From Climacteris rufus (Eukaryota > Chordata > Aves > Passeriformes > Climacteridae), in the NCBI GenBank assembly GCA_013398175.1, contig VZRZ01006460.1, positions 696,283 through 760,282 of the forward strand: a stretch of DNA of 64,000 nt, read 5' to 3'. The notes under the pieces were generated by a model that saw nothing but the letters and a program-made list of their open reading frames with translations, did not search any database and was not told the origin of the DNA. Every line of letters begins with the position of its first letter. Positions within the stretch are counted from its first letter, which is position 1. The translations under genes were made by a program, and so were the position numbers. This document shows positions 40,201 to 50,166 of this stretch, one piece after another.

Positions 40201-43138
40201 AAGCTCAAGGAGTAGCGTTTTTTTATTTTCACATACCAGTAGACGCTTGCAACATGAGCTGGTCACAGAGAAACAGGTATCATCTGTACACAGCAGACAC
40301 TTCCAGGTCACAGAGAAATAGGTATTGTCTGTACAGACAGGAGCACTAAATGACCTCTCACATAAAACTGTACCAAAAACATCACAGGCAATTTCAGCAA
40401 TCTGGTTTTATAACTCCATTCCAACCATATTTATCTATCAGTTCTAGTTCACAAAACAGCTGTTTATCCTGTGACAGTCCACTTGCATTAGGCTACCTTT
40501 ACAGAAAAGAAAACCATAAGGAATGTATGCAATGGCAGGAGGCAAATCTATGCATTTGTGTTTAATTACCATCAGTGGTCTTTTCTTTCAAAATAGATTA
40601 ATTTCAAAAAAACTCCATTTATATGTCTGGCTTACACACAATCTCCTAGTAGTTCCAAAATTTATCCATATGCTACATGGAAAAATACTTCCTTTTCACT
40701 CCACCTGACCCAATTTTCACCTAAAGAAACCAAAGACTATGACACACAAAGACAGATGCTGTCACTCCTTCTGTACGTCAGGTCATGAATGGAGAGACAG
40801 GCACCAGCAGAGAGTGGCTTCAGCAGAATCTCAGCCTTGCCCCTGACATGCACAATTTCCTCTCCTCCAATCTTCCAGAGCACTTCACCACTTCTTATCT
40901 ACTGCCCAAAATCTGGAGAGTTGGTTACCACACTGAGAACACGAATAGTTAAGCATGCTGCTGAGTAACATGAGATGATTTTAACAGGAAGGGAGAGAGT
41001 TTCCCTCATTCCCATAAAGCCACACCTGGATAACAAAAGGAACTACCCAGGCTACAGCTTCTCATGATTCTCAGACCATAGTATGCTGTTCACCTCATCC
41101 TTCTACAGCTATTTAATGCAACTGTTTTTCAACTTTACAAGATATAAATGTATGTTATCTATCTTATTCCATACCAGAAGTACAAATTAATAAACTGTTT
41201 CTTCAATGCAAAAACTAAGTGTGTTTATGATTTGGTCTGCACACATACCACAGGAGGACAATAACAATCATCTACCAACTGGAAAACTTCTGTTTAACAG
41301 AAATAAACCTTTTTCACGATTTTAACTTCAAACAAAGAAGCCTGATAGGGGGAGTTTGACTTTTAAAAAAAGTTGGAAGACACTCTTTACAGATGTTTGA
41401 GATATCTGTTGTAGACTGCATGTATTGGCAGACAAAAGGAGACAGCCACAACAACAAAAGTTAAACTCCATAAAATCTACCACTGTTTAATTAAACCAAA
41501 TAAAAACTATGGCTCTTTGAAAAATAACTACACGGAAATTAAAAGAATAATCTAGGCAGAAATCCCATACCTAAACTATTCAGCTGTAAGAAACTAACAC
41601 ATGAAAATCTCTTCAATATTTTGACATACTTTGATATCTTTCAGTTATGTTTTGACTTTAAGGATTAAGAGAGGGTTTATTTAAATAAACTTTCAGATTA
41701 CATCAAAATAGGAAAAGAGATTATGCAGGTGCTAACTCCAAGATATTATATTACTAAATGACATCAGCTTTTAAAATAATACTACCCTTGCAGTAAATCT
41801 TTTCTGCTGATCTTTAATGTACTCCTTTGGGAAAAACTTTGAGTAGCTGATCTTTTGGCAAGCAGCAATATAAGGACATTAAAGTCAAGTTTACATTGCT
41901 GCATGAAATCGAAAAACTGTGGTGCTGCAACTTAGTTCTCAAGATGCCTCTACTTTGTCATGGCAACATCCACACATTGCCACTGTTAATATTCCAGAGC
42001 TCTCAGAACATAACAATTAAACCATGATTTATGAAACTAGATGCCCTACATTTCTTGAGAACACTCTGGAAGTTTCCTCATCCCAGGTCTCCGACAATTA
42101 TCAAACAGAAGTGTAGCAATTACCATGATTTCAAAAACATGCCCAACTTCAGATCCATTTAGTCAGTCATTTTAAAAGTTTCAACATGGTGAAATACATA
42201 TCATAAGAATGTATTATTTCAGTGTACAGTTCCAAAAAGAATCACATTACTGTTAGAAAAACCTTTTCTAACACACCTTCCAGAGAAAAGTTGTTTGAAT
42301 GAAAACATGCAACACAACTGCTTCCCAATATGCTTTTCATTTCACTCAAAGCTCTCACACACTGAAGTCAAGCCCTATTAACACAGTATTTTCCTTCAGA
42401 TCAGTTTTCCTATTGCATTGTTTCTTTTACAATGGAGAAATTCACATTTCAAATTTAAATATCATGATTTGCAGTTGTGCTTTTGACTTCAAAACACACC
42501 TAGAATTATTGTCTCAATGCATTTCAGGGTTTGCAAGAATCCTGCACCAATGCTAACACTGCTCAAGTACCCTTCCAAGCAAAGATCAGTAGTATTATTC
42601 AGTCATACCTAATGGTTTTACAAAGCATAATCAAAATAATGTCTCTCCTGTGACTCAGCTGTCACAAGACCAAACTAATTTCACACAGCTCTCTAAAAGG
42701 TACCAACAATAAGTTCAACAGCATTCCCCAACTTCAAGGATTTCTACAGCATCTCATATCCATGTTCCTATATACCTAAAAGGACGAGCACTTCTCAATC
42801 CTCCTCATCTTCGGTGAACTCAAACTGACAATTAAAAACATTATACAAAATTCTTCTCTTATAAGTCTCATAACTTATCCTGAAAAACAATTTTGGATTT
42901 TGAGATTATAACAGAATAATTTTCTAAGGAAAGTCCAGTAAAAGCACACACAATCTCACAGAAAATAGCTGCAGATTTACAGAAACCTTTATACACTTCC
43001 TGAACAATGCATATTCTCCCTTTCAAATCACATCATTTACTTTTTAAATAAAATAATTATGAAACCTTTTCCTAGCTTCCAAATTTCATGCAATCTCATG
43101 CTCACTTGTTCTTAAAAAAGGGTGTATTTCAGCTTTAC
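37282..43138 (-). other. ATG5 intron 4
   Basis: A 5.9-kb AT-rich intron. The only structured feature seen is a 45-bp imperfect tandem duplication at 40261-40350. No CR1 or LTR fragment was recognised. Confidence 0.88.
40261..40350 (+). repeat. Imperfect 2 x 45-bp tandem duplication
   Basis: Two adjacent units each begin ggtcacagagaaa, followed by aggtat...tctgtaca. The second unit starts 45 bases after the first. They differ by several substitutions. Confidence 0.8.
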
Positions 43139-43217
43139 CTTGAAATGCACTGTGATGCTCCAAGGAAGGGCTGTATTTGATGCATGGAGATCAAAGAGTA
43201 AACCAATTGGGTAATGC
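43139..43217 (-). CDS. ATG5: ATG5 coding exon 4 (codon 79 to residue 105)
   Basis: After the G that completes Trp79, the exon reads HYPIGLLFDLHASNTALPWS and ends ITVHFK. It closes ubiquitin-like domain A. The acceptor is catttttag and the donor gtaaagct. Its 79-nt length keeps the frame (phase 2 in, phase 0 out). HASNT replaces the human LASSS, a surface-loop difference that I believe is usual in birds, though I could not check an alignment. Confidence 0.97.
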
Positions 43218-44944
43218 CTAAAAATGACAAGACACTGATTTAATATAGAAGCTCTGAATTTAATCCTACATATAACAGTTAACATACCTGCATTTACACA
43301 CACACAAAAAAAACCCTGTTTGACTCCCACAATTAGAATTCTTTACTGCTTATTTAGAAAAGTTATATAGGCAAGTTTAAATGACTGACAGGCAGAATCA
43401 GGTCTGGAATTTACATGTTCAATATCTAAACCAGTGGTCTCCAAGCTTTGGCCACAAAACACTGCTACTTTTGCAACAGCCTTAAGTGGCCTACAGCTGC
43501 TTTGTGGAACCTTCCAAAACAGTACTTTTAGTTAAAAAGCATCAGACCAAGAACAGCTGGTCTGACCATAAAGCACACATGCTTTCAGAAGCTTCAATGT
43601 CCTGGGTTTATACCACACTGACCTTTAACATCCCTTCCCTCTCTCACATGCCTGATACATCAATGTAGAGATTACATACCAAAGTGAAAAAATTACATAT
43701 CTGTAAAAGGGCTGAAAGAGGATAGATCAAGATCAACTCTGTATCTTTACCATCAAGTTAAAAAGAATGAAAGGGAAGGAAAAAAATTAATTGTAGTTTT
43801 GTATTTCAGTGGAATTCTAGATTAAAGGAGTTACACAAAAACACTTGCTTCCACCAAACAGTCACTTGCCTTATAACTTTCTCTCCTTTAAATTCATTAC
43901 AATATACAGTCCCCAGCAGTATATGAAGTATGTATCATACACACAAAACCTCCACAAGCACTGTAAAAAAAACTCTTTCTTCAGTATTCTAACACACAGA
44001 CATTGATAAGACTTTTTATAAAATATTTTTTTTTACATTCAGCATACCAGGCTCCATTCCCTTATCTTTCAAAAATCGTAACCCAAAGAGCCTTACTAGC
44101 TTTTCTTCCTACAAAGTGATAAACACCCGCTGAACAGTAAACTCAGTAGTTTCACTGAATTAAACAGGACTGAACAACAGACACCGAGCCAAGCACGTAC
44201 ATAGTTCTGAAAGTCCGGGGAGCACTAAACGAGAGCGTTGCTCTAAAGGCACCTGTGCCAAGCCGATTTCCAGACCTGTCAAACTCTCACACAACAGTGC
44301 TTTAGCACCCTCTACAGGCCAGCCACCCCCAAGCGAAAACACATTCACCACAGCAGCAAAATAAAAACCAAGAAACTACTACAATTACGGCACTTACCTG
44401 AGAATAAAGAGAATGCATATCCACATTTATCCTGATTCACTGTTACTGCTCAAGTTTTTACCGCAAAGATTTTTTACTACTAACTGCCAATCATGTCCTA
44501 AACATCTAACAAGTGCTCAGTAAGAGCCCCAAGAAAGAACAGCTTTTCAGGCGAGTTAAATAACAAAAATCAGATTTGATAATTAGATGAACACAAACTT
44601 TCAATGTGAACAATTACTTCCAGTTATTTTCAATTTATACAACAAAATAGAAAACTACAAAAAACCAAAATAAAACAACAAAAAAACCCCTGACACAAAA
44701 ACTCCTGCATCAGGTCTTGGCCTACGTCTGTATTTTCTACCCAGTTTAGATTACAAAATTAAATTAATGTAATCAAGGTCTCTTCAGTAAAGTCCCTATG
44801 CCTTGCAAAGGTGATAAATGTCTGATCAAATGGTTCTTTTGTCTTCCACTGATTTACAAATAGGAAGGGTCAAGCATCCATCCACTTGCTACTAGAGAGG
44901 CACCTATACAATTACCAGGGCTAGAACACAAGCCACAAAAGGGA

Positions 44945-45579
44945 CAAAACCTCCACTGAAAGCCATGTGCAAGTGCTCAAATGGCTGGAAACAAGCTACA
45001 GGGTGTCATCCCCTAGTATCTGCTGAAGAAACCACTCCAGCAGAGTGGCAAAATTCAGGCTGGGCTCCTGAAAAAGGCTGCAGCTCTCCAGGTCTCAATC
45101 TGCCAGGAGAGCTTGGGACCTCTCCTGAAGGTTGGGGCAAGCAGAAGAAATGTCCTTGCCTACAGGAGGTGCATATTTGTGAGGAGTTATGTCACCAAGC
45201 TAATGAGCTGCAGCAGGTCAGGGGGCTGCACAGAATCAGGGAAGATAAAAAGAGACTGATGGCATCTTCACCAAGACCTCACAGAGATGAGGATCTGGAA
45301 AGGGTCAGCATCCACTGAAGTGGTCAGTGGAGACTCACACGATGGGGAAGACCAGAGCTGCGTGAACTCTGGTGTTGAGGAATTCATTCGGTGCAGGTAG
45401 CTCAGTGAGCAGCTGCAGGGTGAGCTCTCACTGGCAGGAGCCCAGGTGGCTGGGAACTGCAGAACCTTTGCACAACAAAGGGCACAGGACCTGTGGCCCA
45501 GCCAGCTGACTGGACACTCAGAGACACAGCAGGAGCTGATGACCCAGCAGAAAAACCCTGGACTACCACACATACAGAC
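44945..45579 (+). mobile_element. CR1-type LINE relic, left part (5' region / ORF1 N-terminal remnant)
   Basis: A GC-rich block with a residual open frame at 44965-45318. Its C-terminal half (EELCHQANELQQVRGLHRIR followed by EDKKRLMAS) resembles the coiled-coil-like head of the ORF1 protein of avian CR1 LINEs. The frame then breaks. Since ORF1 is normally lost by 5' truncation, this would be an unusually long copy. The assignment is by remembered family features plus its position upstream of the clearer esterase and endonuclease remnants. Confidence 0.65.
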
Positions 45580-46055
45580 TGTGAGGGTATAAAGGCTTTC
45601 CTTTATTCAGAGTCCCTCCTCGGAGGCACCCAGCTCGGTTATTCTGTTGTTGCACCATGATTAAACTATATTAAGGATCTGTTGCCTTGCTCTTTGCTGT
45701 TAAAAATAACTATTCCATAGTAGCTAGTTTTCAAGGTTATTATTCTGTAAATATAGCCATGTTATTGTAGAACTATCTTATCATATGCATTCCTTTCTCA
45801 TGGACACAGACCCTTGATGGACATTCCCTTTGACCACTGTAGTTGAAGGAGGAAGAACTGATTTCCTCCAATGACTAGTGATTTCTAAAAGGGTATATAA
45901 GATAATAAAGAAGGTGGGTCTTGCTCCCTTCCTTCCTTCCTTTCCTTTGAACCTGAACAGCTGTCTCTGGCTCTTCTTTCTGCACCGTCAGCACCTAGCA
46001 GCATTCCAGCAGCGTTAAGGATCCAGATGTCTGAGACTGCTATGGGAAACAGAGG
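45580..46055 (+). mobile_element. LTR-like element inserted in the LINE relic
   Basis: This AT-richer block interrupts the LINE remnants. It starts TGTGAGGG. It carries a TATA-like box (gggtatataagata) about 310 bases in, an AATAAA signal right after it (gataataaagaagg), then a pyrimidine-rich R/U5-like stretch (ccttccttcctttcc). That order, U3 then TATA then poly(A) signal, is that of a solo LTR in the plus orientation. The right border and target-site duplication were not identified, so the end is approximate and the family is unnamed. Confidence 0.55.
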
Positions 46056-47545
46056 TTGGGGTCAGTAAGCAAACCTTGTCTGAGTGTGGGGTGTGTAGGG
46101 GGTCAAGTGAGGCACCCATCGGCTCCCTTGAGCCACCCGCTGTGAAGGGGCCTCAGTCCCAGCTCAGATGTTCCAAGTATGTGACTGACAGAGCAGCTCC
46201 TGGACAGTCAGACAGAAAAGTCTCCTTAATCTCTGGCCCAGAGAGGGCAGGCTCCTTCTCCACCCACTGACACTGCTTCAATGGCAGACAAGAGGCTGGA
46301 AGTTCTGAGGAACCATCAGAGCCGTCTGAACAGCACATCCTCAGCAAGAGGAAGCAGTCACAGCACTAGGACACTCCATCCTACAGGGGAGAGAGCCCCA
46401 CCTGCCAACCTCACTCATAAACCTGCAGAACTTTGCTGCTTGCTAAGAAGTTGCAGACTGGCAAAGTTTGTCTTATGCTTGGATTATTAGTCCTTGCTGT
46501 TCACCCACACGGGCACAAATCTTAAGTGCTGCAAGGGAACCCCTGAGTGTATGAAAAGTGACCGTGGGGCAGGGTGGCATCTCACAATTTTGCCATTCGT
46601 TACAGGAGACAGGCTCAGAGAGGTGTTTGCAGGTCAACAGCTGGTTGTACAGCTGGTGCAACAACAAGGACTCGGCTTTTACACACACAGGACACTCGCT
46701 GGGGGTAATGGACTGCTAGGGAGAGATCAAATCCACCTAAGTCAGACAAAAGTATCTTTGCCTTCAGGTTGCCCAGCCTGGTGAGAGCTTTAGACCATAA
46801 AGAACAGGAGTGTGAACAACAACCCACAGATAAATAGCAATTAATGGACATGGGTGGAAAGCAAGTGGTGAAAGGTCACAGCTACAAGGGAGATGTAAAA
46901 GTGATAAAAGAAGGTAGAAGAGAGCCCACCACAAATGTTTCTACATAAGTGCACACAGCTTGAGAAACAAACAGGAAAAACTAGAGTTCCACACGCTGTG
47001 ACATTACTGTGAGCGTGTTGGGCTACCTGAGGTACAGTGAGACAGCTTGCACAACTGGAATACTGCTGTGGAAGGACAGACATGAGCTACTTAGTAAAGA
47101 CAGGCAGGGCAGATGAGGACAGAGAGTTGTCTTCCATGTGAGGGAGCAGCTCAGATGTACGAAACGTAATGGGACAGACAACAGGTTGGTTGACTTCTTG
47201 TGGTTCAGGATCAGAGGAGGGACTAGTAAGGGCAACAGATCATGCAATCCAGGTGAGAAAATAGATAAATAGATAAAGTCTTTTTCAAACAACTCAAGAA
47301 CTTTCTACATCACAGATGCTGGCTCCTGTTAATCTCTGTCATCTGCTGGAAAAGCAACACAGTGGGCCACAAGTAGTCAAGATTTCTTGATACAGACACT
47401 GGATCAACCAGAGATAACCCAAAGCTGAATCTTATGAATAAGACAAAAGAGTTCTGGATGTGATAATCAGTGGCAGCTTTGGCTCTAGAGACCATGAAAC
47501 TGCAGGATTTAAAATGCTTGAGAAAGGACAGTAAGCAGAATACAG
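46056..47545 (+). mobile_element. CR1-type LINE relic, right part (ORF1 SGNH/esterase and ORF2 endonuclease remnants)
   Basis: The remnants come in the correct order on the plus strand. An SGNH/esterase-type segment has a block resembling the GTND motif (HTGTN at 46506-46520) and a DxxH motif (DQIH at 46725-46736) inside GNGLLGRDQIHLSQ; a neighbouring frame reads VNSWLYSWC. Next come endonuclease-like pieces: GILLWKDRHELLSKDRQGR around 47060-47110, then VVFHVREQL and FLWFRIRGG. The end is GSFGSRDHETAGF around 47471-47509, whose RDH corresponds to the SDH catalytic motif of the family with Ser replaced. CR1 ORF1 is known to contain an esterase and ORF2 an apurinic-type endonuclease. Stops and frameshifts make it dead. 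Confidence 0.75.
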
Positions 47546-47569
47546 TGTTTTGACTTAATTTGTCATTTC

Positions 47570-48190
47570 CTCCTGGTGCCCCTGCACAGTTCAGGCTCAG
47601 CTACATCACAAATCATCAGACAACACTTTCAGTCCTTCACCTGCACCCAGAGCACCAAACCTGTGCTGTACTTAAAGACATGCAGGTGTAGGAGGAACAT
47701 TCCTTCTGTTGCAAGAAGTCATAAACTTCCAGCTCTTTCACATCTTAGGAGACTGTTTTGTAATCCAATAATCACAGTCTTTGGCTGCATCTCCTTCAGT
47801 GTAGTTGTAGGTTTAGGCTGCTGTAGGTGCAGGAAGGTCTGAGATTTGATCCATTTCCTTTTGTAGTGTCTAATGCTGCAGTCTGATAACGTCTTCCTGC
47901 AGCTCCTTACCTTGGTGACACAGACCCTCCCCCAGCACACATCTCCTGCAAAGAGACCATCTTCCCCTGTCCCAACAATCTCAGTGAGAGAAAGAACCCA
48001 GGTCCCTGAACACTGGAAAACTTCCATCCTCCTTCAGGATCTTGGCCCACATGCTGCAGACCATGAAGTTGAAACTATGTTTCAGACTTCCTCCAAAATC
48101 TCACTGGAAAATAGAAGAGCTGCACCTGAACAGACATACACTTCATCCCAACCAGGTACGAAACTGCACAGATTGTGAGCAACATGACCT
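47570..48190. other. Unassigned GC-richer segment right of the LINE relic
   Basis: Its composition is richer in GC than the flanking intron, and it ends sharply near 48.2 kb. One minus-strand frame is open for 102 codons at 47719-48027 (it includes DVCWGRVCVTKVRSCRK). I do not recognise the product. It could be more of a repeat adjoining the LINE relic or unique sequence. Confidence 0.4.
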
Positions 48191-48498
48191 CAGGGTGCAA
48201 GGTAAACACTTAGAATGAGAAATATTATTAATAAATTCTATTTGATTCTGAATGCAGAAGTCACAGCTAAAGAGATTAAACATTAATGCTCACTATTCTT
48301 TCTCTACAAACTACTAGCTCAATCTAATTCTCAGTTCTGGTGTTTGGGTCTTGCCTGGAAGAAACTTCAGCTTTTTATGGGATTACCATTTGCTTTAGCT
48401 AATGGTTTGCAGACAGCATTTTCCTCAGAAAAGCAATTCCACCGAAATCAGCAGAGCTGTTCCTGGCAGAATATGCTTAGCTTTTCTGAAAGATCAGA

Positions 48499-48636
48499 AC
48501 CTTAATTAGCCTATCATCATTACACTTTCTATGTTCAATGAGTTTACCTTAATTAGCCTATCATCATTACACTTTCTATGTTCAATGAGTTTACCTTAAT
48601 TACGTTGAGTTTACCTTTCTATGTTCAATGAGTTTA
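48499..48636 (+). repeat. 47-bp tandem repeat, about 2.9 copies
   Basis: Units beginning ccttaattagcctatcatca and ending ttcaatgagttta follow one another with a 47-base period (48501, 48548). The first two full copies are essentially identical. The third is rearranged: its ttaatta start is followed by a partial repeat of gttgagtttacc before the usual ttctatgttcaatg end. Confidence 0.93.
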
Positions 48637-50038
48637 GTAACTCTTCACTTAATTTTAGAATTACAGTTTATATTTTTACTCTATACCTATATTCTACAAT
48701 TATTTTTTAATTCTAGTTTAAACATCATGGTATTTGAAAACTTACAGAAAATACAGATCTATTTTTGCCTGAAGTAAAAAGTCTCTCCTTTCTTGTTACA
48801 ACTTCAGTGAAAACTTAGTTTCCTCCCAATATTATCTGAGATTATGAACACACTGGGACAAGCTTGGTACCTTGCTGTTTATTTAGACAATATCCATGAC
48901 TCAAGATCACTATGGCACACAAGAAACCATTGTTAAATTCCAGATAATTTAAATAGATGTCCAAAGCTGGTTTTGTCAACCAGTTACAAGAAAAAAGTTT
49001 AAAAAGCTAGTTGTAATGGGTTTCTACCTACATATTTTCAAGTTTTACTCTAGGCCAGTCTCAAAGAAACAAAAGACTAGAACAGATCTACTGCACCACC
49101 AAGTCTACAGGGACTCCATGATGTGACCCTTGTCACAAGACGATCCCGGCTCAGTAAGATAAAAAATGCCACTGGTAGTTTTCTTTCCTATGATGATACA
49201 GAAAATAGATAAAAATCTCTTCAGCATTTGAAATACTAAATACCTTCTGGAGAGCTGATGCTATCTATACAGAGCTAGCAAACACTGCAGCTCTCAAAAT
49301 ATTTTCTGTAAAACTCTTTAACAGCAGAAGAACTAAATCTGATGAACAGAATTTATGAAAGTTAATTAAATGAAAAAATGTCAGTCTGATTCCCTAACCT
49401 CTCACAAAAAAAAAAGAAAACAACAAACAAACCAAAAAGCCAGAAGAAAATAGTTTTAATGGACTATATGACAGAATAAAACCAGAATCAACAGCAATTA
49501 GTTCAATAAAGTTGAGCTAATTGAATTCAACAAAAGCTTGCAGATCAGTATTAGATTGTTTTACAATGCAAGCATGTATCACACCAGTGAAAAGTGAAAG
49601 TTACTCACATGTTTTATTATCTTTAAGCATATAACCTATTTGCATTCAGACTCCAGAACTACTACTTCCTATCTGTGTTATTAGACATCTTTTAAGAAGG
49701 TGGAATAAGTTAAGATTTATTTGGTGAATCTACTGCAAAAAAAGGGTAAAGCCAAAACCACAGACATTTAGCAACACGATAACAATGAGAACAAAAACAG
49801 TAAGTGCAGCACAACCTCTGTTTTACACATATAGTAAAAATACAAGCAGAATGAAAAAAAATATGTTCAACATTAAACCTTATTTTTCAAAAAAACATGC
49901 ATTTCTTACCCTCCCCCTCTTTTGCCATATTTGAAACCCAAGGGAGTGATTACTTTAGGAAAAGTACTGACACTGTGCAGAACCTGGGAACTCTTTACAT
50001 GATAAACTGCATAAAGGTACAAAGTTAAATAAACTCAC

Positions 50039-50166
50039 CATTTCAGTGGTGTGCCTTCGTATTCAAACCATATTTCACTAACTTCCTCTTGTCTCATAAC
50101 TTTCTGAAAGTGTTTCTTCACTTTGTCTGTTACCAGTGTCAAGTAACTTATCCTTGGCAAAAGCAA
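50039..50166 (-). CDS. ATG5: ATG5 coding exon 3 (residues 37-78 plus two bases of codon 79)
   Basis: This exon encodes LLLPRISYLTLVTDKVKKHF through EIWFEYEGTPLK and the TG of a tryptophan codon completed by the next exon. It forms most of ubiquitin-like domain A, which packs against the helical region and the ATG16L1 N-terminal helix in the known conjugate structure. The acceptor is ttgttttttcag and the donor gtgagttt. Length is 128 nt, phase 0 in and phase 2 out, consistent with both neighbouring exons. The sequence is nearly identical to mammalian ATG5 as I know it, and no stop or frameshift is seen. Confidence 0.97.

Larger units (their letters stand above)
43218..50038 (-). other. ATG5 intron 3
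   Basis: A 6.8-kb intron with a CpG-bearing patch (about 44160-44400), a degraded CR1-type LINE with an LTR-like insertion (44945-47545), an unassigned GC-richer segment (47570-48190) and a 47-bp tandem repeat (48499-48636). The remaining sequence is AT-rich. GC content changes visibly at about 44.9 kb and 48.2 kb. Confidence 0.9.

Noticed and set aside
44965..45318. 117-codon plus-strand frame as a possible host gene
   Set aside because: Its sequence resembles CR1 ORF1 and it sits upstream of esterase and endonuclease remnants in the order of a LINE. It was annotated as mobile-element debris instead.
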